Shown here in pieces: positions 35,982 to 44,255 of a stretch of 64,000 nucleotides of DNA (its first letter is position 1; every line of letters starts with the position of its first letter). The notes under the pieces were generated by a model that saw only the letters and a list, made by a program, of their open reading frames with translations, did not search any database and had not been told where the DNA came from. The translations under genes were made by a program, and so were the position numbers. This stretch comes from G965279335 sp965279285 (GTDB lineage: Bacteria; Pseudomonadota; Gammaproteobacteria; DSM-16500). The DNA lies in contig OZ257148.1 in NCBI GenBank assembly GCA_965279285.1, positions 1-64,000 of the forward strand. The letters run 5' to 3'.

Positions 35982-37544
35982 TTATTCCCACTCTATCGTC
36001 GCTGGCGGCTTACTCGAAATATCATAAACTACACGAGAAATACCGCGTACTTCATTCACAATACGATTTGCAACGTGCTCTAAAAATTCATACGGTAAGC
36101 GAGCAATATGCGCAGTCATAAAATCAATGCTTTCGACAACTCGAATAGCAACAACATGATCATAATGACGAGCATCACCTAATACACCGACTGATTTTAC
36201 GGGTAAAAATACCACAAATGCCTGGCTCACTTTGTCATATAAATCATGACGCCGTAATTCTTCAATAAAAATAGCATCGGCATGTCGCACTTTATCCGCA
36301 TAGATTTTTTTTACTTCACCTAAAATACGAATAGCTAATCCTGGACCAGGAAAAGGATGGCGATAAACTAAATCATACGGTAAACCTAATTCAAGACCTA
36401 TTTTACGCACTTCATCTTTAAATAATTCACGCAATGGCTCAAGCAATTTTAAGTGCATCTTCTCTGGCAGACCACCGACATTATGATGCGATTTAATGAC
36501 ATGAGCACCGCCCGTTTTGCTTGCAGCAGATTCAATGACATCAGGATAAATAGTCCCTTGTGCTAACCAACGTGCGTTTTTTATTTTTTTTGCTTCTTCT
36601 TCAAATATATCAATAAATAATTTACCCACAATTTTACGCTTATCTTCAGGGTCATCTATCCCTTGCAAAGCTGTCATAAACCGTTGCTCTGCTGATACCG
36701 TAATCAAATCAATCTGCATGTTTTTTGCAAATACTGTTTGCACATCCTCGGCTTCATGTAAACGCAACAAACCTGTATCAACAAATACACAGGTTAATTG
36801 TTTGCCTAACGCTTGGTTTAATAATACTGCAACAACAGATGAATCAACACCGCCAGATAAACCTAAAATAACATGATCAGTGCCTACTTTTTCGCGCATT
36901 TCTATTATCGCTTCGGCAATAATATTTTTTGTTGTCCACAATGCTTTGCAGGCACAAATAGTTAAAACAAAGCGTGCTAATATTTCTTTGCCTAGTGGTG
37001 TATGAGACACTTCAGGATGAAACTGCAAACCATAATAATTTTTTTGTTTGTTTTCCATTGCTACAATAGGACAATTCTCGGTATCTGCCACCATAACAAA
37101 ACCAGGCGGCAATTTATCAACATGATCACCATGACTCATCCAAACATCTAAAAATTCAGTCTCTGCTGTTATTGTTGAAAATAAATGTGAGATTTTTGCG
37201 GTTTTTACTTTTGCATAACCAAACTCACGTTTTAAACCTTTTGCTACTTTTCCACCGAGTTGTTCCGCCATTGTTTGCATGCCATAACAAATACCTAATA
37301 TAGGACACGCTAAATCAAATACGATCTGTGGTGCGCGTGGTGTTGTTGTTTCAGTGACACTCTCGGGACCGCCTGATAAAATAATTCCACGGGGAGCAAA
37401 GGCTTTAATTTCATCAGCAGCAACATGATGCGGATAAATTTCACAATAAACGCCTATTTCCCGTATTCGACGAGCAATCAATTGCGTGTACTGCGAACCA
37501 AAATCTAAAATTAGAATTCGTTCTGCGTGAATATTAGTGGTCAT
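35982..37544 (-). CDS. guaA: GMP synthase (glutamine-hydrolysing)
   Basis: Converts XMP to GMP using glutamine. The start at 37544 (MTTNIHAERILILDFGSQYTQLIA) gives 520 aa. A longer open frame to 37664 runs through repeat copy H and encodes non-native residues. Class I glutaminase: GICYGMQTMAEQLGG with the nucleophile Cys, and HPEVSHT with the catalytic His. PP-loop LGLSGGVDSSVVAVLL. C-terminal dimer domain YRHPFPGPGLAIRILGE and ending TIEWE. Arranged guaB-guaA-tadA, with repeat copy H inserted between guaB and guaA. Confidence 0.97.
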   Translation of the reverse strand: MTTNIHAERILILDFGSQYTQLIARRIREIGVYCEIYPHHVAADEIKAFAPRGIILSGGPESVTETTTPRAPQIVFDLACPILGICYGMQTMAEQLGGKVAKGLKREFGYAKVKTAKISHLFSTITAETEFLDVWMSHGDHVDKLPPGFVMVADTENCPIVAMENKQKNYYGLQFHPEVSHTPLGKEILARFVLTICACKALWTTKNIIAEAIIEMREKVGTDHVILGLSGGVDSSVVAVLLNQALGKQLTCVFVDTGLLRLHEAEDVQTVFAKNMQIDLITVSAEQRFMTALQGIDDPEDKRKIVGKLFIDIFEEEAKKIKNARWLAQGTIYPDVIESAASKTGGAHVIKSHHNVGGLPEKMHLKLLEPLRELFKDEVRKIGLELGLPYDLVYRHPFPGPGLAIRILGEVKKIYADKVRHADAIFIEELRRHDLYDKVSQAFVVFLPVKSVGVLGDARHYDHVVAIRVVESIDFMTAHIARLPYEFLEHVANRIVNEVRGISRVVYDISSKPPATIEWE

Positions 37545-37561
37545 GTTAATTTTCTCGGTTG

Positions 37562-37689
37562 TGTAATTATTCAGTAGACAAAGTTTGGTGGGCACGCTGC
37601 GCTTTGCCCACCCTACATTTTTATAATTTTTTGTAGGGTGGGCAAAGCGCAGCGTGCCCACCAAACTCTCTAGCTACTAAATAGTTACT
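37562..37689. repeat. Palindromic repeat, copy H, between guaB and guaA
   Basis: Outer arms TGTAATTATTCAGTAG (left) and CTACTAAATAGTTAC (right); cores at 37587-37616 and 37633-37662; short 16-base spacer. It ends three bases from the guaB stop and 18 bases from the guaA ATG, so guaA translation initiation depends on the remaining short gap. Confidence 0.9.
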
Positions 37690-37691
37690 AT

Positions 37692-39170
37692 TTATTTATA
37701 ATAACTCTCATCCACCTGATAATTAGGCGCTTCTTTAATAATCTGCACATCATGCACATGACTTTCACGTACACCCGAGCTCGTCACACGAACAAACTCC
37801 GGTCGAGTGCGCATGGTTTCAATATTAGCGCAGCCGGTATATCCCATACCAGAACGCAAACCACCCATCAATTGATTAATAATATTCATCATACTGCCTT
37901 TATAAGGCACTCTGCCCTCAATACCTTCGGGAACTAATTTATCAATATTACCTTCTTGAAAATAACGATCACTCGATCCATGACGTTGACCCATTGCACC
38001 TAATGATCCCATGCCTCGATATGCTTTATAGGAACGTCCATGATAAAGCTCAACTTCACCAGGGGATTCTTCAGTTCCTGCAAGAATACTACCTACCATC
38101 ACAACATGTGCGCCTGCTGCAATGGCTTTACAAATATCACCGGAATAACGAATGCCACCATCCGCAATAATTGAAACAGCCGAACCTTTTAACGCGGCAC
38201 TGACATTAGCAATGGCTGTAATTTGTGGCACACCAACGCCTGTAACAATACGCGTCGTGCAAATAGACCCGGGGCCAATGCCAACTTTTACTGCATCCAC
38301 GCCAGCTTCTTTTAATGCTAACGCAGCACTGGCTGTGGCAATATTGCCTGCCACCACTGACACTTGCGGATAATGTTTTTTAATCCAACGTACTCGTTCA
38401 ATAACTCCTTTCGAATGACCATGAGCAGTGTCGACCACGAGTACATCAACACCTGCAGCAACTAAGGCAGCAACTCGTTCATCTGATTCCGCACCGGTTC
38501 CTACCGCGGCACCAACACGTAATTGGCCGGCAGGATCTTTACATGCAAAAGGTTTTTCTTTTTCTTTTAAAATATCTTTTACAGTGACCATACCACGCAA
38601 TTGAAATTCATCATTAATTACTAATACTTTTTCAATACGATTTTTATGTAATAATTCACGTACAGTCTCTTTATCAAACGATTCATTCACCGTCACCAAA
38701 CGATCTTGCGGTGTCATAATATTTTCGACTGATTGATCTAAATTAGTTTCAAAACGTAAATCACGGCTAGTCACAATACCAACTAATTGTTGGTTTTCTG
38801 TAACAACCGGCAAAGCGTGAAAATTATATGTCTGAATAATATCTAATACTTCACGCACTGTCGTATATGGCGTAACGGTAATAGGATCTTTGACAACACC
38901 ACTTTCAAATTTTTTAACTCGACGTACTTCAGCGGCTTGTTGTTCGATAGAAAAGTTTTTATGAATAATCCCCAGGCCACCCTCTTGCGCAATAGCAATG
39001 GCTAAGCGCGCATCAGTCACCGTGTCCATCGCTGCAGATAATAAAGGAATATTGAGTGTAATATGACGAGTCAGTTTAGTTTTCAGATCAACATCTTTTG
39101 GTAAAACCGAGGACTCGGCAGGTAACAACAGGACATCATCAAACGTGAGAGCTTCTTGGACTAGGCGCAT
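37692..39170 (-). CDS. guaB: Inosine-5'-monophosphate dehydrogenase
   Basis: Oxidises IMP to XMP in GTP synthesis. The start at 39170 (MRLVQEALTFDDVLLLPAES) is backed by GGGGAAG upstream; the frame to 39239 is non-conserved leader. 492 aa. TIM barrel with an inserted CBS pair (VKDPITVTPYTTVREVLDII; MTPQDRLVTVNESFDKETVR). Catalytic loop GPGSICTTRIVTGVGVPQ with the active Cys, then DGGIRYSGDICKAIAAGA and flap GMGSLGAMGQRHGSSDRYF. Divergent from xseA. Confidence 0.97.
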   Translation of the reverse strand: MRLVQEALTFDDVLLLPAESSVLPKDVDLKTKLTRHITLNIPLLSAAMDTVTDARLAIAIAQEGGLGIIHKNFSIEQQAAEVRRVKKFESGVVKDPITVTPYTTVREVLDIIQTYNFHALPVVTENQQLVGIVTSRDLRFETNLDQSVENIMTPQDRLVTVNESFDKETVRELLHKNRIEKVLVINDEFQLRGMVTVKDILKEKEKPFACKDPAGQLRVGAAVGTGAESDERVAALVAAGVDVLVVDTAHGHSKGVIERVRWIKKHYPQVSVVAGNIATASAALALKEAGVDAVKVGIGPGSICTTRIVTGVGVPQITAIANVSAALKGSAVSIIADGGIRYSGDICKAIAAGAHVVMVGSILAGTEESPGEVELYHGRSYKAYRGMGSLGAMGQRHGSSDRYFQEGNIDKLVPEGIEGRVPYKGSMMNIINQLMGGLRSGMGYTGCANIETMRTRPEFVRVTSSGVRESHVHDVQIIKEAPNYQVDESYYK

Positions 39171-39251
39171 AGTTAACTTCCCCGAATCACAGGTTAAAAT
39201 TAACGATGCATTATACGGTGTGTTATGTAAGAGGGTCAAGGGTTAATGCTT

Positions 39252-39389
39252 CGATCATTATTCAGCAGTCAAAGAGCTTGGTGGGCACGCTGCGCTTTGC
39301 CCACCCTACATTAGTTTATTTTTGTCATTTTTTGTAGGGTGGGCAAAGCGCAGCGTGCCCACCAAACTCTTGACTGCTGAATAGCAACA
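39252..39389. repeat. Palindromic repeat, copy I, between divergent guaB and xseA
   Basis: Cores at 39280-39309 and 39334-39363. Outer arms ATCATTATTCAGCAGTCAAAG and CTTGACTGCTGAATAGCAACA. It occupies most of the shared promoter region of guaB and xseA, so it may influence both. Confidence 0.9.
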
Positions 39390-39429
39390 TACTTGACTCC
39401 TTCGATACCAATAATGCTATTATCACCGC

Positions 39430-40788
39430 ATGAATCCTATCGACATTAGTCACACTGAAGAAATTTATACGGTCAGTCGCTTAAACCGCGAAGCCCGTTT
39501 TATGCTGGAAAGGTCTTTTCCTCTCGTTTGGTTAGAAGGTGAAATCTCCAATTTTGCCGCTCCACACTCAGGCCATTGGTATTTTTCTCTTAAAGATGAA
39601 ACGGCTCAAGTAAAATGCGCGATGTTTCGCCCCCAAAATCGACGTTTAACAATAACAGCTAAAGAGGGTATGCATGTCATCGTTAAGGCACGTGTTAGTC
39701 TTTATGAAGGGCGAGGCGATTTTCAATTACTCATTGAACATTTAGAAGATGCCGGCGTCGGTAAACTACAAAAAGAATTTGAAGCTTTAAAAAAGAAATT
39801 ATTAACTGCGGGTCTGTTTGATCCCGCTAACAAAAAACCACTGCCACGATTTCCACACACTATTGGTGTTATTACCTCACCGACAGGAGCGGCTATTCGT
39901 GATATTCTGAGCGTACTAAAACGCCGTTATGCTGTAGCTCCTGTTATTATTTATCCGACCTTAGTCCAAGGTGAACTAGCTGCTAAGCAAATTATTCACG
40001 CCATTCAAACGGCAAATCAACGTCAAGAGTGTGATGTTTTATTACTAAGTCGCGGCGGTGGTTCACTTGAAGATTTATGGCCATTTAATGAAGAAAACGT
40101 AGCTCACGCTATTTTTGCTAGCAATATACCGATTATTAGCGGCATAGGTCATGAAATTGATTTTACTATTGCCGATTTTGTTGCCGATGTGCGCGCACCA
40201 ACACCCTCTGCAGCAGCAGAGTTAACAACTCCTCACGCACAAGAATTATTGTTAGCGATTAATGAAAATAAAAACTTTTTTATCCGAGCTATTAAACTAA
40301 AAATCAGCGCCTTACAACAACAAATCTTATGGGCAAAAAAACATTTACTCCAAGAACATCCTAAGCGTAAATTAGCAGAGAAAACCCAGCGCTTAGATTA
40401 TTGTGAAATGACGTTAATGCGACTACAAACTAAATTAATAACTCATCTCGCAACACAGATTGAAAACTTAAAAGAAAAACTCTATGGCCAAACGCCAAAA
40501 CATTTAATCCTACAATTACAACAACAACTTAATTTACAACAGCAAAAGTTACAAAGCACACTACAAAAAAACTTGCAGCTTTATCGCCAAACACTCGGCA
40601 ATGCAGCAGCTAAGCTACATGCTCTGAGCCCATTAGCAACATTGCAGAGAGGCTTTGCTATTGCTACGAAGAACCATCAAGTGCTTCATAGCTCAACACA
40701 AGTTAGCCCGGGTGATGAAATTCAAGTAAAATTATATGCGGGTGATTTAAGTTGCGTGGTGTCAAAAAATAAAGTAGATAGTGAGTAA
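39430..40788 (+). CDS. xseA: Exodeoxyribonuclease VII large subunit
   Basis: ssDNA exonuclease subunit (with XseB). 452 aa. N-terminal OB fold (YTVSRLNREARFMLERSFPLVWLEGEISNFAAPHSGHWYFSLKD), catalytic domain with GVITSPTGAAIRDILSVLKRR, SRGGGSLEDLWPFNEE and GIGHEIDFTIADFVADVRAPTPSAAAEL, then long coiled coils (residues 280-390) and a beta tail (LQRGFAIATKN). The stop TAA (40786-40788) is part of the outer arm of repeat copy J. The xseB partner is not in the window. Confidence 0.96.
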   Translation: MNPIDISHTEEIYTVSRLNREARFMLERSFPLVWLEGEISNFAAPHSGHWYFSLKDETAQVKCAMFRPQNRRLTITAKEGMHVIVKARVSLYEGRGDFQLLIEHLEDAGVGKLQKEFEALKKKLLTAGLFDPANKKPLPRFPHTIGVITSPTGAAIRDILSVLKRRYAVAPVIIYPTLVQGELAAKQIIHAIQTANQRQECDVLLLSRGGGSLEDLWPFNEENVAHAIFASNIPIISGIGHEIDFTIADFVADVRAPTPSAAAELTTPHAQELLLAINENKNFFIRAIKLKISALQQQILWAKKHLLQEHPKRKLAEKTQRLDYCEMTLMRLQTKLITHLATQIENLKEKLYGQTPKHLILQLQQQLNLQQQKLQSTLQKNLQLYRQTLGNAAAKLHALSPLATLQRGFAIATKNHQVLHSSTQVSPGDEIQVKLYAGDLSCVVSKNKVDSE

Positions 40789-40915
40789 TCATTTACAAAG
40801 AAGCTTGGTGGGCACGCTGCGCTTTGCCCACCCTACAAAAAATGACAAAATAATTAGTGTAGGGTGGGCAAAGCGCAGCGTGCCCACCAAGCTCTTTTAC
40901 TACTAAACAGCTACC
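40783..40915. repeat. Palindromic repeat, copy J, supplying two stop codons
   Basis: Cores at 40807-40836 and 40859-40888. The left arm (GTAATCATTTACAAAG) includes the TAA of xseA. The right arm (CTACTAAACAGCTAC) includes the complement of the TAG that ends the minus-strand Lys-rich gene at 40911-40913. The arms are diverged copies of TGTAACTATTCAGCAG. Confidence 0.85.
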
Positions 40916-41207
40916 TTTTTTTTGCATATCTCTTTTCAAGCTTCTTTTTTGCTAACTCTTTTTTCATTATCTGTTTTCTCACCGCTTTTGCCACTTGCAA
41001 ATAAACCTCTAATTTAGCTTTAGCAACTTCTTGTTTGGTTTTCTTTGCTTTCACTGCCAAATGATTTTTAAATAATCGCCCCATTTTTTTAGCTTTTTCT
41101 AATGCTAAGCGCAACTTTTCTTGGCTCACTTCTTCTTTTTTTTGCAATTGTTTAACTTGTATTTTTAACTTTTTAACCAACAAATCCTGCTTTTTTTTCA
41201 AGGTCAT
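40911..41207 (-). CDS. Lys-rich coiled-coil protein, 98 aa, histone-like candidate
   Basis: Start at 41207 (MTLKKKQDLLVKKLKIQVKQ), with AAAGGAG at ideal spacing. About a third of residues are Lys or Arg with Ala/Leu/Val heptads, giving a highly basic single helix or coiled coil (EEVSQEKLRLALEKAKKMG, KAKKTKQEVAKAKLEVYLQ). It could bind nucleic acid like the small basic proteins that condense the nucleoid in Coxiella-type developmental forms, or act as a scaffold. No recognised family. Its last codons AAA AGG TAG run into repeat copy J. Confidence 0.6.
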   Translation of the reverse strand: MTLKKKQDLLVKKLKIQVKQLQKKEEVSQEKLRLALEKAKKMGRLFKNHLAVKAKKTKQEVAKAKLEVYLQVAKAVRKQIMKKELAKKKLEKRYAKKR

Positions 41208-41243
41208 ATCCAACTCCTTTAACAATAGCAAGTGACAAAAAAT

Positions 41244-42728
41244 TTATAATGGAATATACGCAACAGGAGCATTATTACTTTTATGTGAAACAGAAACCAA
41301 TTTATAACCTTTAAATTCATCCTGCAACAAAGGAACATACATTAATCGGGTCACATAAATAGCATTTTTCGGTTTGTTCTTTAACATAGGCCATGCTTGT
41401 AATAAACTATCATGCGTTTGTTGATTACGGGCACCATGAATATTTAAATTTTTAACTTCCGGCGGGATCTGCAAATAAAATCGTACTTTACTTTCAGCAT
41501 CTAACATCACAAATTGCCACGTCATTCCAGGATGTAGCTTTGTTGACTCCGCTTCTACTGCACTCGCAAACTGAGCAAGCCCACCTTGTGAATAATAAAG
41601 CGGCTGTAATAAAGCAAAATTCAAAAACGAAAGCACTAAAAATAACACAGCTACTCTGCCTGCCCAGATATAACGCTTAGTTAAAGTATCAGCTCCGCTT
41701 AAGATCCAGTCGGCTGTCATCAACAAGGCAAAAGGTACTAGCGGCAAAACATAATAACTACGTCGAGAGCCACTAAAAGTAAAAAACATAAATAAAATAA
41801 ATACGGACCATACTAACCACTTTGCATTCCACTGCATATTTCGCCAACGGGCAGGCAAATTAAAAATCGCTGGAATTAAAAATAAAGCCCAAGGCAAAGT
41901 ATAAATCGGCAAATAAAGCAAATACGTATAAATAGGGTCTTTATGATCAAATGGTTGAAAATAACGTAAGATATTTTCACGATAAACTAAATATAATCCA
42001 TTCTCACCATAGCCTGTTGCATTAAAATGTGCTGATGCCCAGAAAGGTAGAATATAAACAATAGCAGCAGGAGTCACGCCTAAAAACAAACTAAAATGAA
42101 TTTGTTTTTTCCAATTTCCTTGCACTAATAAATCAGGCAAGATAACTAAAAAAGTCACAACAGGTCCGACTAATCCTTTACATAATGCTGTAATAGCAAG
42201 CACTAAAAAAAAGATACTGTAATTGATTAAACTGGGTTGATTTTTTTTCTCAAAATACCACATGACTCCAAACAAAGTACCTGCCATATTTAACATATCA
42301 GCACTACTCGTCCGCGCCCAAAATAAAAAATAAAACGTTGTCAACAACATCCAACCCGCTAACAAGCCTAAGCGTTTATCTTTTATCAATGTTCCCAAAC
42401 GATAAATAGACCAAATAGCTAATAAACCGGCTAATGCAGAAGGAACTCGCAATAACCAAACCGTTAATTTTCCAGTTATGCTGGCTAAAGCGACAATAAA
42501 CCAATAAGAAAGCAGCGGTTTATCGTAATAATCCATTCCCTCTAAAGAAGGATGCAAATAATCATGGTGATATAACATGGCTGATACAATATCAGCCCAA
42601 CGATGTTCTTGAGTCCACAGCTCACGAGCACCCAGCAAAGTAAATAACAGTATTATTGCTACGAAAAATAAATAAATAAATTGTGGCTGTCGGCCCCACA
42701 AACGATCTGACCAGGTTGCTGCTTGCAT
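41244..42728 (-). CDS. ArnT/PMT-type lipid-linked sugar transferase
   Basis: 494-aa inner-membrane glycosyltransferase of the PMT/GT83 superfamily. The first periplasmic loop has the family signature (GARELWTQEHRWADIVSAML ... GMDYYDKPLLSYWFIVALAS), with the acidic residue in TQEHRWA at the position used in catalysis. About ten to twelve membrane segments follow (LLGLLAGWMLLTTFYFLFWARTSSAD, FLVLAITALCKGLVGPVVTF). Members add aminoarabinose or other sugars to lipid A or to proteins. The C-terminal domain is small and the exact substrate is undetermined. Confidence 0.85.
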   Translation of the reverse strand: MQAATWSDRLWGRQPQFIYLFFVAIILLFTLLGARELWTQEHRWADIVSAMLYHHDYLHPSLEGMDYYDKPLLSYWFIVALASITGKLTVWLLRVPSALAGLLAIWSIYRLGTLIKDKRLGLLAGWMLLTTFYFLFWARTSSADMLNMAGTLFGVMWYFEKKNQPSLINYSIFFLVLAITALCKGLVGPVVTFLVILPDLLVQGNWKKQIHFSLFLGVTPAAIVYILPFWASAHFNATGYGENGLYLVYRENILRYFQPFDHKDPIYTYLLYLPIYTLPWALFLIPAIFNLPARWRNMQWNAKWLVWSVFILFMFFTFSGSRRSYYVLPLVPFALLMTADWILSGADTLTKRYIWAGRVAVLFLVLSFLNFALLQPLYYSQGGLAQFASAVEAESTKLHPGMTWQFVMLDAESKVRFYLQIPPEVKNLNIHGARNQQTHDSLLQAWPMLKNKPKNAIYVTRLMYVPLLQDEFKGYKLVSVSHKSNNAPVAYIPL

Positions 42729-42769
42729 TGTTGTCCTTATTTAAATTATAGCCGGTGGAAGGAAAAAAC

Positions 42770-42861
42770 GGTCGGCACGCTGCGCTTTGCCCACCCTACA
42801 ACATCATCGATTACAAAAACATATTAACAATGTAGGGTGGGCAAAGCGCAGCGTGCCCACC
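42770..42861. repeat. Palindromic repeat, copy K (paired cores, no outer arms)
   Basis: Cores at 42770-42799 (one change, GTCGGC) and 42832-42861. No TGTAACTATTCAG-type arms. Located between the divergent PMT-type gene and dapA. Confidence 0.88.
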
Positions 42862-42897
42862 ACTAACCAAATACCGACGAATTATACCAAAAAAATA

Positions 42898-42925
42898 TAG
42901 ACAAGCCCATAAATGGTGCTACCAT
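42898..42925 (+). promoter_or_regulatory. Candidate sigma-70 promoter of dapA
   Basis: TAGACA (42898-42903), a 16-base spacer, then TACCAT (42920-42925). Shine-Dalgarno AAGGAGAAAG (42940-42949) precedes the ATG at 42954. Visual match only. Confidence 0.4.
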
Positions 42926-42953
42926 TAAAAACACTTTTTAAGGAGAAAGTAAT

Positions 42954-43832
42954 ATGTTTCAAGGCAGCATGGTGGCACTGATAACGCCGATGCAAGATGA
43001 CGGCAGCGTAGACCATAAAACCTTACACGACCTTGTTGAATGGCATATTACCGCAAAAACTGATGCTCTAGTGATCGTTGGCACCACTGGTGAAGGATCT
43101 ACTCTCACTGCCGCTGAACAATTTGACATCATTAAACGTGTGACTCAACAAGTTGCAAAACGAATACCTGTTATTGCCGGCACAGGCAGCAACTCAACTC
43201 AACACGCTATTGAGCTGACTCGTGCAGCCAAAGAAGCCGGCGCTGATGCAGCCTTAATCGTTACCCCCTATTACAATAAACCCACTCAAAACGGTTTACT
43301 TGCGCATTACCAACAAATAGCCGCAGCTGTCTCTATCCCTATTATTTTATATAATGTTCCGGGCCGTACTGCTTGTGATTTATTACCAGAAACAATCGCT
43401 AAGCTTGCAACCATTCCTAATATTATTGGAATCAAAGAAGCCACGGGAAAATTGGATCGCACCGAACAAATCTTAAAACTGTGCGGTAAAAATTTTGCGA
43501 TTTACAGTGGTGATGATGCAACAGCAATGGATCTCATCTTACTTGGCGCAAAAGGAACTATCTCTGTCACTGCCAATGTTGCGCCACTCAAAATGCATAC
43601 TATGTGCATGGCTGCACTTGCAGGAAATAGAGCACTTGCTGAAACTATTAATGCAGAGTTAATGCCGCTACATAATAAATTATTTTTAGAATCAAACCCA
43701 ATCCCAACAAAATGGGCAATGCAGCAAATGGGCTTAATTTCAGGTGGAATTCGCTTACCTCTGACACCTTTAGGTGAAAAATTTCATCCCGAATTAAAAA
43801 CAGCAATGCAAGGTGCTGGATTAATTAAATAA
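42954..43832 (+). CDS. dapA: 4-hydroxy-tetrahydrodipicolinate synthase
   Basis: Condenses pyruvate with aspartate semialdehyde in the diaminopimelate/lysine pathway, which starts with the lysC product also in this window. 292 aa, TIM barrel. Key parts: GTTGEGSTL (pyruvate/substrate threonines near residues 44-45), YYNKPTQNGL with the catalytic Tyr near 133, and GIKEATG with the Schiff-base Lys near 161. No damage seen. It is followed by a BamC-like lipoprotein gene, the same order as dapA-bamC in enteric bacteria. Confidence 0.97.
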   Translation: MFQGSMVALITPMQDDGSVDHKTLHDLVEWHITAKTDALVIVGTTGEGSTLTAAEQFDIIKRVTQQVAKRIPVIAGTGSNSTQHAIELTRAAKEAGADAALIVTPYYNKPTQNGLLAHYQQIAAAVSIPIILYNVPGRTACDLLPETIAKLATIPNIIGIKEATGKLDRTEQILKLCGKNFAIYSGDDATAMDLILLGAKGTISVTANVAPLKMHTMCMAALAGNRALAETINAELMPLHNKLFLESNPIPTKWAMQQMGLISGGIRLPLTPLGEKFHPELKTAMQGAGLIK

Positions 43833-43890
43833 ATATTTTAGTACTTTCAGAGTAGAACCACAGGCAATTTAAATAAATTTGAGACTCAAC

Positions 43891-44151
43891 ATGATGCGTT
43901 TTATAAAAATATTTTTAATCATAACACTCTTTGTTTCACTAACCGCCTGCTCACGACTTTATGGTGATAATGGTTATATTTCTAATCGTGATAGAACCTA
44001 TTTAAAAGCCAAATCAACTCCACCACTCGTGATTCCACCAGGATTAAGCTCATCAACTATTCACGAAGAATATCCTGTTGCCAACAAAAATTATGGAACA
44101 CAAACCAAAGATGTCAGCTTAACACCACCTGAGTTATACCCAGAAAAATAA
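43891..44151 (+). CDS. Short BamC-like lipoprotein
   Basis: 86 aa with the start taken at the first of two adjacent ATGs (43891 or 43894). Lipoprotein signal peptide IKIFLIITLFVSLTAC with lipobox LTAC. The mature part (NRDRTYLKAKSTPPLVIPPGL) matches the unstructured N-terminal lasso of BamC, which in E. coli wraps BamD. The two helix-grip domains that normally follow are absent, and the protein stops at ELYPEK. Position after dapA supports orthology. It may be a natural minimal BamC or an unrelated lipoprotein. Confidence 0.65.
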   Translation: MMRFIKIFLIITLFVSLTACSRLYGDNGYISNRDRTYLKAKSTPPLVIPPGLSSSTIHEEYPVANKNYGTQTKDVSLTPPELYPEK

Positions 44152-44159
44152 ATCGAAAT

Positions 44160-44252
44160 GGAGAGGTACCGAAGTGGCCATAACGGCGCCGACTCGAAAT
44201 CGGATGGGGGGTGTAAGCCTCCACGTGGGTTCGAATCCCACCTTCTCCGCCA
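44160..44252 (+). tRNA. tRNA-Ser(CGA)
   Basis: Class II tRNA: acceptor GGAGAGG pairing with CTTCTCC (one G-T), anticodon loop CTCGAAA (CGA), long variable arm, T loop TTCGAAT and encoded CCA. It reads UCG. Its last 14 bases recur at 47503-47516. Confidence 0.96.
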
Positions 44253-44255
44253 ATT

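Noticed and set aside
37545..37664. 40-residue N-terminal extension of GuaA
   Set aside because: It encodes repeat sequence. The conserved GuaA start is at 37544.
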